This document shows, one piece after another, positions 16,519 to 24,226 of a stretch of 43,078 nt of DNA; position 1 is the stretch's first letter, and the number at the start of each line of letters is the position of its first letter. The notes beneath the pieces were generated by a model. The model did not search any database. It was not told the origin of the DNA and was given only the letters and a program-made list of their open reading frames with translations. The stretch covers positions 1 through 43,078 of the forward strand of contig JAOAKM010000006.1 in NCBI GenBank assembly GCA_026413605.1, read 5' to 3'. Source of the DNA: Candidatus Nezhaarchaeota archaeon. GTDB lineage: Archaea > Thermoproteota > Methanomethylicia > Nezhaarchaeales > B40-G2. The position numbers were made by a program, and so were the translations under genes.

Positions 16519-16793
16519 GGAGGCGAAGGGTTGCTCCAAGCCCCCTCCCTCTTAAAGACCACTCTCTTCTCAGCATCCCTTACTTCGAGCACCCTATGGT
16601 ATGGAATGTAGACCTCCACGCCCTCCTCGATGTAAACTAAGTGGTCCTTGCCCACCTCCTTGACGAACTCGCCCTTAAGCTCCCTGACGTCGCCAGGGGC
16701 CCCTCTATGCCTCACTAGGATAACGCACTTGCTCAGCCCCCTTGTCCACTTTAGCTTGTTAATAGCCCCTCTCGCTGTAGCCACTGCCCCCAC
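16515..16793 (-). CDS. DUF504/UPF0248 (MJ1316-like) RNA-end recognition domain protein
   Basis: This 92-residue protein matches the DUF504/UPF0248 family: INKLKWTRG near the N-terminus, VRHRGAPGDVRELKG in the middle and the conserved VYIPYHRVLEVRD followed by a VVFKR strand. The MJ1316-type domain has been proposed, from comparative genomics, to bind cyclic or phosphorylated RNA ends. That fits its place here as first gene of an operon with Nog1-like GTPase and RtcA. The proposal is computational for the family; direct function is unknown. Confidence 0.82.
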   Translation of the reverse strand: MGAVATARGAINKLKWTRGLSKCVILVRHRGAPGDVRELKGEFVKEVGKDHLVYIEEGVEVYIPYHRVLEVRDAEKRVVFKREGAWSNPSPP

Positions 16794-16863
16794 CTTAGCT
16801 AGCTGCGCTCTATCCTGTTTATAGCAAATTTTAAGGAATCGGGCCTTAAGTAGAGGAGGAAGG

Positions 16864-17487
16864 GTGCTTATGGAGACCTTTCAGAGAAGGATACCCCTAG
16901 CCGTCGGAGCCACCACCGTCGGAGTTAAGTGCAGGGAGGGCGTGGTTCTGGCTTCAGAGAAGCGCGTCTCCTACGGCCTAGTCGTGACTAGTAAGTCGGC
17001 TAAGAAGGTGTTCAAGGTAACTGACAAGATGGGCATAGCCTGCGCTGGCCTAATAGGCGACATGCAGGCTATTGCTCGCTCCCTCGCAATCGAGGTGAGC
17101 CTATACGAGCTTAACCACGGTAGGAAGATGAGCATCAGGTCGGCGGCCAAGCTGCTGGCTAACATGCTCTTCAGCCAGCGCTACATGCCTCTTTACAGTG
17201 AAACTCTACTTGGAGGCGTGGATCTAGAGGGCCCCCACCTCTTTATACTGGACTCCCTTGGCTCCCTTATTGAAGACGACTACGCAGCCATAGGTAGCGG
17301 GGCCGAGATAGCCATAGCCATCCTAGAGGATGGTTACGCTAAAGTCAGCGGAATGAAGGAGGCTGAGGAGTTAGTGGCGAAGGCGGTAAGGACAGCCATT
17401 GAGCGAGATGCCCTATCTGGTGACGGCGTTGACATTTTAGCAATCTCTGAGAGAGGAGTGGAGGAAAAGTTCATATCAGTGAAGTAG
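16864..17487 (+). CDS. psmB: Proteasome beta subunit lacking Thr1 (probably non-catalytic)
   Basis: This 207-residue proteasome beta subunit aligns with the catalytic copy, but the processing site reads G|ATTVGV, so the residue at position 1 is Ala instead of the catalytic Thr. Glu17 (ASEKR), Arg19, Lys33 and the GSGAE loop remain. The same change is known in Sulfolobus-type beta1 subunits, which assemble with an active partner and tune activity. It should form a mixed beta ring with the 9666-10292 product. The start is GTG 16864 or ATG 16870; both follow GGAGGAAGG closely. It heads a plus-strand run with taw1 and ribL. Confidence 0.93.
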   Translation: MLMETFQRRIPLAVGATTVGVKCREGVVLASEKRVSYGLVVTSKSAKKVFKVTDKMGIACAGLIGDMQAIARSLAIEVSLYELNHGRKMSIRSAAKLLANMLFSQRYMPLYSETLLGGVDLEGPHLFILDSLGSLIEDDYAAIGSGAEIAIAILEDGYAKVSGMKEAEELVAKAVRTAIERDALSGDGVDILAISERGVEEKFISVK

Positions 17488-17491
17488 CTTT

Positions 17492-18439
17492 ATGGCCCCC
17501 ACGACGTACATCGACCTCTTAGTGAAACAGCGCTACCACATCGTCGGCAGATGGAGGCACGCAGCAGTTAAGAAGTGCCACTGGCTCCACAAGGCGCTTG
17601 TAGACAATCAGCCATGCTACAAGTCCTGGTATGGTGTACAGAGCCATCGCTGCGTCCAGTTTACCCCCATACTCTCATGCACTAACGCCTGCCTACACTG
17701 CTGGAGGCCTGAGAAAGGAGACGTAGGTGAATGTAGCGAACCTTCGCCCCAAGACTTTGATGAGCCTGAGCACCTCATTAGAGAAGCGCTTAGGGAGCAC
17801 CTCAGGATAATTAGCGGCTATAAGTCAAACCCCAGGGTTGATAGGCGTAAGCTTGAGGAGGCTAAGCACCCGAGGCACTTCGCTATATCGCTAGCAGGCG
17901 AGCCACTACTCTACCCAATGCTAGGTGAGCTAATAGGCTCACTAAAGTCCAAGGGCTTCACTTCTTTCCTCGTAACCAATGGCCAGCGCCCCGAAGTCCT
18001 CGCTAGCCTACCCTATGAGCCATCTCAGCTCTACGTATCTATTAACGCCCCTAGCGAAGACCTGTACCTCAAGGTCTGTAGGCCCTCCATGGGTGACGCT
18101 TGGAGCAGGCTGCTTAGAACCCTTGAGCTAGTTAAGTCGTTTAAGTGCCCCACGTCCCTTCGCATTACCTTAATTAAGGGGGTCAACGACTTCGACGTGA
18201 GGAGCTACGCTAAGCTAGTTGAGCTAGCTAGTCCCCTTTACGTGGAGGTTAAGGCGTACATGTACCTAGGCTTCTCTAGGCGTAGGCTTGAGCTACGTAA
18301 CATGCCTAGGCATAGCGAAGTTGTAAGCTTCGCAAAATCCCTTGCAGAAGAGACTGGGTACTTCTTTCTAGCCGACTCCCTACACTCAAGAGTTGCTTTA
18401 TTGTCTAGGGCTAGTAAACCTATCCTGATCTCTCCTTGA
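17492..18439 (+). CDS. taw1: 4-Demethylwyosine synthase (TYW1/Taw1)
   Basis: This radical SAM enzyme makes the tricyclic 4-demethylwyosine on G37 of tRNA-Phe from pyruvate. The 315-residue protein has the family lead-in CYKSWYGVQSHRCVQFTP and the radical SAM cluster motif C63-x3-C67-x2-C70 followed by WRP. Two further cysteines (42 and 54) are placed to hold the second cluster of archaeal Taw1. The SLAGEPLLYP and VTNGQRPE strands bind SAM. It begins 4 nt after the psmB stop and ends 3 nt before ribL. Confidence 0.95.
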   Translation: MAPTTYIDLLVKQRYHIVGRWRHAAVKKCHWLHKALVDNQPCYKSWYGVQSHRCVQFTPILSCTNACLHCWRPEKGDVGECSEPSPQDFDEPEHLIREALREHLRIISGYKSNPRVDRRKLEEAKHPRHFAISLAGEPLLYPMLGELIGSLKSKGFTSFLVTNGQRPEVLASLPYEPSQLYVSINAPSEDLYLKVCRPSMGDAWSRLLRTLELVKSFKCPTSLRITLIKGVNDFDVRSYAKLVELASPLYVEVKAYMYLGFSRRRLELRNMPRHSEVVSFAKSLAEETGYFFLADSLHSRVALLSRASKPILISP

Positions 18440-18442
18440 GGT

Positions 18443-19174
18443 GTGGACTTGCCCATCGCTATTGAAGACAGGCTGGCTAAGTGCCTCGCATCCTTAGGAG
18501 AGGTGTTTAGGGAGGTTGAGCTTAAGGAGGGCTCTAAAGAGGCTCGAGAGACCTTAGACCTAGCTTATCGCTACTACCTCGATGCTCTCTACTACCGCGA
18601 CCGCGACCCCTCGACTGCTCTAGCCTGTGCCTCTTACAGCGAGGGCCTCCTAGACGCACTAAGGATTCTAGGCTTAGCCTCGTTTAAATGGCCTACTAGC
18701 AATAGGATTCAAGCGGCAGCTAGGAAGGTCCTCGTGGCAGGGGTCTTCGACCTTATTCACCCAGGCCACCTATATTTTCTTCAGCAAGCTAAGGAACTTG
18801 GGGAGGTCTACGTGGTAGTCGCTAGGGACTCCACGGTCGAGAAAGTCAAGGGGAGGAGACCGGTAGTGCCAGAGAATCAGAGGCTTAAAGTGGTTAGCCA
18901 GCTAAAGCCAGTGGACCGAGCTCTCTTAGGCGAGGAGGGGGACTTGCTTAAGGTAGTTGAGCAAGTTAAGCCAGACGTAATCCTCCTAGGCCCTAATCAG
19001 CCTTTTAGCGAGGAGCGGCTTAAAGAAGAGTTAAAGAGGAGAGGCTTAGAAGTACAGGTGCTTAGGATAAAAGAGGTCTACAAGGACTGCGAGCTCTACA
19101 GCTCCTCTATGATAATTAAGGAAGTGCTTTCTAGGTGGCATGAGCCAGCTAGACGATGTACACCTCGGCCTTGA
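18443..19174 (+). CDS. ribL: DUF357-FAD synthetase (RibL-type) fusion
   Basis: Two domains are visible. Residues 1-90 are a helical DUF357 domain (ARETLDLAYRYYLDALYYRD, ACASYSEGLLDALRILGL). Residues 93-235 form a nucleotidyltransferase like archaeal RibL, which joins FMN and CTP or ATP-derived nucleotide to make FAD: VAGVFDLIHPGHLYFLQQAK with HPGH at 106-109, VARDSTVEKVKGRRPVVPEN and YSSSMI. DUF357 often occurs as a separate archaeal protein, so the fusion hints at a functional link. The GTG start is 3 nt after taw1. The 3' end overlaps convergent ribK by 26 bp, placing both steps of flavin cofactor synthesis side by side. Confidence 0.9.
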   Translation: MDLPIAIEDRLAKCLASLGEVFREVELKEGSKEARETLDLAYRYYLDALYYRDRDPSTALACASYSEGLLDALRILGLASFKWPTSNRIQAAARKVLVAGVFDLIHPGHLYFLQQAKELGEVYVVVARDSTVEKVKGRRPVVPENQRLKVVSQLKPVDRALLGEEGDLLKVVEQVKPDVILLGPNQPFSEERLKEELKRRGLEVQVLRIKEVYKDCELYSSSMIIKEVLSRWHEPARRCTPRP

Positions 19175-19826
19175 CGCGGTCCCCGTCCTTTAGCCCTAGA
19201 AGCCTCCTTATGTTAACCGGGGCTATGAACTCAGCGACATCCCTCCCGTAGTGAGAGCGCCTAGCTATAACTATCGCCCCCTCGATCCTCCCGCCGATAG
19301 TCGCCTTGAAACACTTCACCGGCCCGTAAGTCCTATTACCATCGCTAAAGCCCTCGACCTCTACGCCCTTGAAGTGATTGAGCAGCTCTCTATTAGCTAG
19401 GCTCCTTGAGTCGCTCAGCCTTATATTGAGCGTCCCCGGGTAGGGGTCGAAGCCTAGCTTATCTATGAACTGCTTCCTATAGCCCTCACGGCTAACGTAG
19501 TAAGCTCCCTCACCTATACCGGTGAAGACTTCCCCGACGAGCGTAATGGAGGCTATTTCCCCCTCAAAGATCCTCCTCAGCTCTAAGTAGACCTCCCTCA
19601 GAGCTTCAGCCCCCGCCTCTGTTAGCATTACCTCCTGCCCCCAACGCGCCATTTCTCGCTTAACCAAGCCTCTCTTCTCAAGCTCAATTAGCCTTCTCGA
19701 CGCGGTCTGCTGCGATAGTCCCTGGGCCTTCCCAAAGGCTGAGCTGTTTATCACAACCGGGTGCTTCACGGCCCCGAGAGTAGCTAGCCTATAGAGGGAC
19801 CACCAAAGCTCAGGGTCTACCTTCAA
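19149..19826 (-). CDS. ribK: Riboflavin kinase, CTP-dependent (RibK) with N-terminal winged helix
   Basis: Archaeal RibK phosphorylates riboflavin to FMN with CTP. The first 90 residues are a winged-helix domain (GLSQQTASRRLIELEKRGLVKR). The kinase follows: SITLVGEVFTGIGEGAYYVS, FDPYPGTLNIRL (the signature PxxGTLN), CFKATIGGRIEGAIVIARRSHY and a late NIRRLLGLKDGD. The full-length HTH-kinase form of 225 residues suggests it may also act as a flavin-sensing regulator. The start overlaps the endonuclease V gene by 17 nt. It lies 3'-to-3' with the FAD synthetase. Confidence 0.94.
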   Translation of the reverse strand: MKVDPELWWSLYRLATLGAVKHPVVINSSAFGKAQGLSQQTASRRLIELEKRGLVKREMARWGQEVMLTEAGAEALREVYLELRRIFEGEIASITLVGEVFTGIGEGAYYVSREGYRKQFIDKLGFDPYPGTLNIRLSDSRSLANRELLNHFKGVEVEGFSDGNRTYGPVKCFKATIGGRIEGAIVIARRSHYGRDVAEFIAPVNIRRLLGLKDGDRVKAEVYIV

Positions 19827-20499
19827 GCCCCTCCCTCACAGCCCTCGTGGCTAAGCTATGGGCTGCTAGTATAGGCTCAGGCAACCTCTTATCCTTAAGC
19901 GTGGACTTCAGCACGAGCTCTATTGCTTGGCTTAAAGTTACCCTGTGTCCAACGCTTACGTATATTGGCTTAGATCCCTCCTTAGTAGTGACGGCAGCCC
20001 CTACTACTTCGCCTAGTTCAGGATCTCTTAGCAACGCTACTCCTCTACTGAATGGCTCCTCTACTCCAAATAACTTCTTCTTCGCCACGCCTACCGTGGG
20101 TATGTTGAGGACGACTCCTACGTGAGTAGCTAGGCCGCACCGTTGCGGGTGGGCCTTCCCCTGGCCATCTATAAAGACCACGTCCGGCCTCACCTTAACT
20201 TTCCTCAGCCCAGCCATTATTGAGGGAGCCTCTCTAAAGGAGAGCAAGGTGGGTATGTAGGGGAAGAGCTCAGGCAGCTCGACTACTACCTCCTCGATCC
20301 TCCTCCAAGTACCCCATTCAAGTAGAACTACCGCTGACACTATTCTGCCTAGTCCTCTCCTAGAGGCTACGTCAGCCCCAGCTACTACTTTAACTTCCCC
20401 GACCTCCTCCTCCTTGGCCATTGAAGCTATTAAGCGCTGGGCTCGACGCGCCTTCTCTACGTCGAATGAGTGTGGAAGCCTAGCTGCCCTTACGTGCAA
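19810..20499 (-). CDS. nfi: Endonuclease V
   Basis: Endonuclease V cuts DNA (and often RNA) one base 3' of deoxyinosine or inosine. The 229-residue protein has the catalytic residues at family positions: Asp43 in AGADVA, Glu90 in SFREAP, Asp111 and His117 in FIDGQGKAHPQRCGLATH, the Lys cluster in VAKKKLFG, and His214 in LPEPILAAH, matching the Thermotoga enzyme's His214. It overlaps SepRS by 20 nt and RibK by 17 nt in a tightly packed operon. Deamination repair is useful at high temperature. Confidence 0.95.
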   Translation of the reverse strand: MHVRAARLPHSFDVEKARRAQRLIASMAKEEEVGEVKVVAGADVASRRGLGRIVSAVVLLEWGTWRRIEEVVVELPELFPYIPTLLSFREAPSIMAGLRKVKVRPDVVFIDGQGKAHPQRCGLATHVGVVLNIPTVGVAKKKLFGVEEPFSRGVALLRDPELGEVVGAAVTTKEGSKPIYVSVGHRVTLSQAIELVLKSTLKDKRLPEPILAAHSLATRAVREGLEGRP

Positions 20500-22087
20500 G
20501 GCTAATCTTCACCCCAATGAACACAGGCCCCCTAACGTCAATCCTCCCTCCCTTAGCTTGCACGTACCTTCTAGCGGCCTCTTGGATCTTGACGTTGACG
20601 TCGCTAGGATGCCTAGCCACCCTCACCCTTACGTCTACTTCGCCGCCGCGCTCAGCCACCTTCTCAGCTTCAGCTGCAGCCCTACAAGCAACTGCGTAGG
20701 CATAACTCAAGCCTGTGTCAACTCCTCCCTCGCGTGCCTCGACTACCTCTACTTTATCCTCTAAGCCTCTCGGGGGGAGGCCTAGTATGTTTCCTTCGTA
20801 GACGTAGATTCTATTGAACGCTGCTGGCCCTACTAGCTTAACTCCAGGGTCTTTTTCGTAGACACGGGCTTCAGCCTGTGCTCCTAGAAGCTCCCCCTCA
20901 AAGGCGATAAACTCGCACGGGCTAGGCTCTTCTCTATAGCGCCTTAAGGCCTCGTAGATAGCTTCAGCCAGCCTCCATCCTTGAGGAGTAGTAGGTGCTT
21001 CGCCTACCTCTATCATCGAGGCCACCTCCTCGTCGCTTAGCTCCCATGCACCATAGAACTGTGGGTATGTAAGCACTCTAACATCGCTAAGCCCCTCGAT
21101 CAACATAGCCACCCTCTCAACCCCGATGCCTAAGTTGAGGACTGGATGCTCGATTCGATACCTAGCTAAGGCCACTGGGCTGTAGAGTCCGAAGTTAGCT
21201 ACCTCTACCCATGCGTCTCCGTGCTTAATGTAGGTCTCGTGCTCAGTGCCTGGAGCGTAGTACTTAGCAGTTACCTGCTTCTTTACGTGCTTAAACTCCT
21301 TAAAGCCAAACTGCCTCAAAACTGCCTCAACTAGCTCAAAGCCTAGGTCTACGCCCAGCTCTTCATCCATAACTACACAGGACGCTGAGTGATGTACTCG
21401 TAGGTGGGTTTCGTCTTCCTGCTGCTCTCTCCTAAACCTAAGCCCTACGCTAAACAACTTAAGAGGGAGGGGCCTTCGATGTTGAAGGCTAGCGAGGGTG
21501 AGGAACCAGGCAGTGGTCATGTGAGACCTGAGCGTTAAGCTAGTAGGCTGGGGCCTAAGCTCCCTAAACTCAGGAAAGCAGCTAGACAGCACCTCGGTCG
21601 CCTTCACGTCGTTGACGCCCAGCGCCGTGGCTAAGTGCTCTACTAAATCATCAGCAACCGCCTCCCCCTTCTTATACGCATGGAGAACCCTTTGAAGCTC
21701 TGTAACTCGCTGAGCATCCATCTTAACCCCCAACTTCTCGATTTTCTCCACGACCTCTCTACTAATCCCCACATCCGGCCTAGGAAGAGTAGCTAAGAAG
21801 TAGCACCTATCGAGAATAGCGAGGGCCTCTGGCCCATACTGCTTCTTAACCTCAGCCTCCTCAACTATGACTGGGTTTACGACTTCGTCAAAGCCTAGCC
21901 TTAAGAAGGCCTCTCTAAACCTCTGAATTACCTCCATTACCGGGTGTGGCTTACCAACCCCATAGCTCAGCTTGACCCTAGTCCTCATTCCCTCAAGCAG
22001 CCTCCCCCCCTCTAGCCAAGCCCTAACAAAGCCCTCCTCAGCCTTAGCGACCAGCTCCTCGACTCTCCACGCAGTCAACGACGCCAC
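20480..22087 (-). CDS. sepS: O-phosphoseryl-tRNA(Cys) synthetase (SepRS)
   Basis: SepRS attaches O-phosphoserine to tRNA-Cys; SepCysS then converts it to Cys-tRNA. The 535-residue class II synthetase has the SepRS-specific motif-2 region LRFRREQQEDETHLRVHHSASCVV, the amino-acid pocket RSHMTTAWFL, YYAPGTEHETYI, and motif 3 NLGIGVERVAML. Length and order fit the family and not phenylalanyl-tRNA synthetase, its nearest relative. The partner SepCysS is not in this window. It heads an operon with endonuclease V and RibK. Its presence implies an RNA-dependent cysteine route, as in methanogens and related deep lineages. Confidence 0.93.
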   Translation of the reverse strand: MASLTAWRVEELVAKAEEGFVRAWLEGGRLLEGMRTRVKLSYGVGKPHPVMEVIQRFREAFLRLGFDEVVNPVIVEEAEVKKQYGPEALAILDRCYFLATLPRPDVGISREVVEKIEKLGVKMDAQRVTELQRVLHAYKKGEAVADDLVEHLATALGVNDVKATEVLSSCFPEFRELRPQPTSLTLRSHMTTAWFLTLASLQHRRPLPLKLFSVGLRFRREQQEDETHLRVHHSASCVVMDEELGVDLGFELVEAVLRQFGFKEFKHVKKQVTAKYYAPGTEHETYIKHGDAWVEVANFGLYSPVALARYRIEHPVLNLGIGVERVAMLIEGLSDVRVLTYPQFYGAWELSDEEVASMIEVGEAPTTPQGWRLAEAIYEALRRYREEPSPCEFIAFEGELLGAQAEARVYEKDPGVKLVGPAAFNRIYVYEGNILGLPPRGLEDKVEVVEAREGGVDTGLSYAYAVACRAAAEAEKVAERGGEVDVRVRVARHPSDVNVKIQEAARRYVQAKGGRIDVRGPVFIGVKISLARKGS

Positions 22088-22265
22088 CTGTTACAGCCAG
22101 CTTTAGTAAGACCTAGACCTAATTCAACTTTCAACAGCCATTAAGCGGACATTCCTCAGCCAGCTTTGCGAGGGTATTGGGGCCTTCGCATAATGCTCCC
22201 TTCTTAACTAACAGCGGCGCGAAGATAAAGGCCCCTGTGTTTAAGAACCTTAAGCTTAAGGGTAG

Positions 22266-22360
22266 CGGGCCCGGCGGGATTTGAACCCGCGGCCACTCCC
22301 CGAGGCCTAGGCCCCTACGGGTTAAAAGCCCGCTGCTCTACCATGCTGAGCTACGGGCCC
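22266..22360 (-). tRNA. tRNA-Lys (anticodon TTT) with an about 21-nt variable-region insertion
   Basis: The acceptor GGGCCCG/CGGGCCC, D arm GCTC/GAGC, anticodon arm GCGGG-CTTTTAA-CCCGT and T arm GCGGG-TTCAAAT-CCCGC are all complete. Between the anticodon and T stems there are 26 nt, where tRNA-Lys should have about 5. The extra piece contains the palindrome GGCCTAGGCC and can fold on itself. It could be an intron at a non-canonical site or an expanded variable arm. I could not draw the standard 3-4-3 bulge-helix-bulge around it, unlike the introns of tRNA-Met and tRNA-Leu here. Confidence 0.92.
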
Positions 22361-22457
22361 CTTCACAATAGGCTAGGGAGACCCTTAAAGTTTAGGGTAA
22401 GCTAGCGCAGGATGTAAGGTAAGCTTTAAGCAAGCTGGCCAGTTGACATTAGGAGGA
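22361..22457. other. Divergent spacer between tRNA genes
   Basis: It holds the start regions of tRNA-Lys (minus) and tRNA-Leu (plus) only. AT-rich GTTTAG and GCTTTAAGC stretches may be their promoters. Confidence 0.3.
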
Positions 22458-22542
22458 GCGGGGGTGGCCGAGCTAGGTCAAAGGCGCGAGGTTCAGGACC
22501 TCGTCCCGTAGGGGTGCGTGGGTTCAAATCCCACCCCCCGCA
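22458..22542 (+). tRNA. tRNA-Leu (anticodon CAG)
   Basis: This class II tRNA of 85 nt has acceptor GCGGGGG/CCCCCGC, anticodon stem CGAGG/CCTCG with loop TTCAGGA, a long variable arm (TCCCGTAGGGGT region) and T arm GTGGG-TTCAAAT-CCCAC, with discriminator A. It has no intron. Acceptor and T arm are nearly identical to the CAA isoacceptor at 32446. Confidence 0.96.
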
Positions 22543-22867
22543 CTGGTTTAATAGGTTTCAAACACCGACGCTAACCTATCGCCGTGCAACATAAGAAGCG
22601 ATTATTACCACCTCTTTACAAAGTCGTTGGTATTAACTCAGTTTTTATGAGGCTCAAGTTAACTTTTAGCGCAGCTCTTGTCTAAGCTACAACCTAACTC
22701 ACCATTAAGCGGTGACTAGTTTTTCTTAAGAAGACGCAGGATAAAGGGGACAAGGATAGTTCTAGTTCTTAATCTAATGTCATCTAAGTGTAATATGCTT
22801 GTGCGAGCCGTTGCTAGATGAAGAGCTACGTGAAAAGTTTTTTAGTTCAGTGGGAGCACTATTCATG
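22543..22867. other. Gene-poor interval between tRNA genes
   Basis: I see no coding or RNA gene here. It is AT-rich, with a T-rich TAGTTTTTC stretch at 22718-22726 and GAAAAGTTTTTTAG near 22840 that could serve tRNA-Thr transcription. Confidence 0.3.
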
Positions 22868-22942
22868 GCCCCGGTCGCCTAGCGTGGTTAGGGCGCCGCC
22901 TTGGTAAGGCGGTTGTCGCGGGTTCAAGTCCCGCCCGGGGCT
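22868..22942 (+). tRNA. tRNA-Thr (anticodon GGT)
   Basis: The cloverleaf has acceptor GCCCCGG/CCGGGGC, anticodon stem CCGCC/GGCGG with loop TTGGTAA, T arm GCGGG-TTCAAGT-CCCGC and discriminator T. It is 75 nt, with no intron and no encoded CCA. Confidence 0.96.
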
Positions 22943-22993
22943 TCAGTCAACGTAACCTAATGGATAATCATCCACTCGTGCGAAGTACTTAAG

Positions 22994-23017
22994 TTAATAC
23001 CTAAATTAATACCTAAA
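22994..23017. repeat. 12-bp tandem direct repeat, two copies
   Basis: TTAATACCTAAA occurs twice in perfect tandem downstream of tRNA-Thr and about 350 bp before rpiA. No third copy was seen. Function is unknown; replication slippage is enough to explain it. Confidence 0.8.
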
Positions 23018-23362
23018 TGGAGACGAGCATTCAGAAGTCCTCATGGGGTTTGTAGATCAGGCGCGATAGCGCTGTATTTTTCAGATGACGAGCAAGGATT
23101 TTAGTTTGCACGCCATGCAACTGCTAGAAAGCTACCTGTTGGCAAAGCTTGGAATTAAGCTACCGTAAGAGTTTAGAACATATACAGTGCATAGAGCGTT
23201 GTAAGAGCTGACACGGCTAGTAAATCATTACAACGAGCCCCAGGCGCTTCATGGATCCCGCTTCTACTTGCGGCTCGCTTTTGGGGCGTTAGTATTGTTA
23301 CAGCGTCAGCTAGGACCGCTTTATGACCGCACTTAGCATTAATAGCCCCTCGCCCTAGTACA
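23018..23362. other. Gene-poor interval before rpiA
   Basis: No gene is supported. A 27-codon frame from ATG 23083 (MTSKDFSLHAMQLL...) ends at 23166 and could be a gene remnant. No RNA gene was seen. Confidence 0.3.
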
Positions 23363-24073
23363 GTGGGGTTGAAGTTGAACAAGCTAGAGTTGGAAGAAGC
23401 TAAACGCAGGGTTGCTTTAGAAGCAGTTAAGCTTGTTAAGGATGGCATGGTGGTTGGCTTAGGGACAGGCTCTACAGCCGCCTACTTCATTGAGGCTTTA
23501 GGCGAGAGGGTTAAGGGGGGTTTAAAGATCATAGGAGTTCCTACTTCGTACCAAGCCTACTTTAAAGCCTTAGAAAGCGGAGTCCCTGTCATAAACTTAG
23601 ACGAAGTGGAGGAAGTGGACTTAGCTGTGGATGGAGCCGATGAAGTGGACTTAGCGCTAAACCTACTGAAGGGAGGGGGGGCTGCGTTAACGAGGGAGAA
23701 GGTAGTGGCTTCTATGGCTAAGGCCTTCGTAGTCATCGTCGATGAGACGAAGGTGGTACGTAGGCTTGGAGAGACTAGGCCGGTCGCTATTGAAGTTCTT
23801 CCCTTTGCACATAGGTACGTGTCTAAGAAGCTAAAAGAGCTTGGGGGGGAGCCTAAGCTAAGGATGGCTGGGGGATCTAAGGATGGCCCAGTGGTAACTG
23901 ACAATGGTAACTTCATCGTTGACGCCAAGTTCCCACCTATAGACAGGCCAGCTGAGCTAGAAGAGGAGGTTAAGCGTATCTCAGGCGTCATCGAAGTAGG
24001 CATCTTCACCAGGCTGGCTAAGAAGGTATTAATAGGGGGGTTGAAAGGAGTAGAGGTCCTAGAGAGAAGGTAA
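23363..24073 (+). CDS. rpiA: Ribose-5-phosphate isomerase A
   Basis: RpiA interconverts ribose-5-phosphate and ribulose-5-phosphate for nucleotide and aromatic precursor supply. The 236-residue protein has all signatures: VVGLGTGSTAAYFIEAL (residues about 29-45), VDGADEVD holding the catalytic acid region, KGGGAALTREK, DNGNFIVDAKF and the C-terminal VEVGIFTRLAKKVLIG-like segment (EVGIF here). The GTG at 23363 gives the normal N-terminus. It is monocistronic, lying between gene-poor stretches. Confidence 0.96.
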   Translation: MGLKLNKLELEEAKRRVALEAVKLVKDGMVVGLGTGSTAAYFIEALGERVKGGLKIIGVPTSYQAYFKALESGVPVINLDEVEEVDLAVDGADEVDLALNLLKGGGAALTREKVVASMAKAFVVIVDETKVVRRLGETRPVAIEVLPFAHRYVSKKLKELGGEPKLRMAGGSKDGPVVTDNGNFIVDAKFPPIDRPAELEEEVKRISGVIEVGIFTRLAKKVLIGGLKGVEVLERR

Positions 24074-24226
24074 CAAGGTTATCTTGCTAAAGGTCTCGAA
24101 GCTTTAGCTTAGTAAGCCGACGTACGTGGTCTTAGTTAAGTTTAGGTTTAAGCATTTAGAAGTTTACATTAAACCCTTGTACCTTTTTTACCCCCTTCTT
24201 TAGAGCTGCCTCTAGGGGGTGTAGGC

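Noticed and set aside
22994-23017. CRISPR-like repeat
   Set aside because: There are only two 12-bp units in direct tandem with no spacer, so it is a simple duplication.
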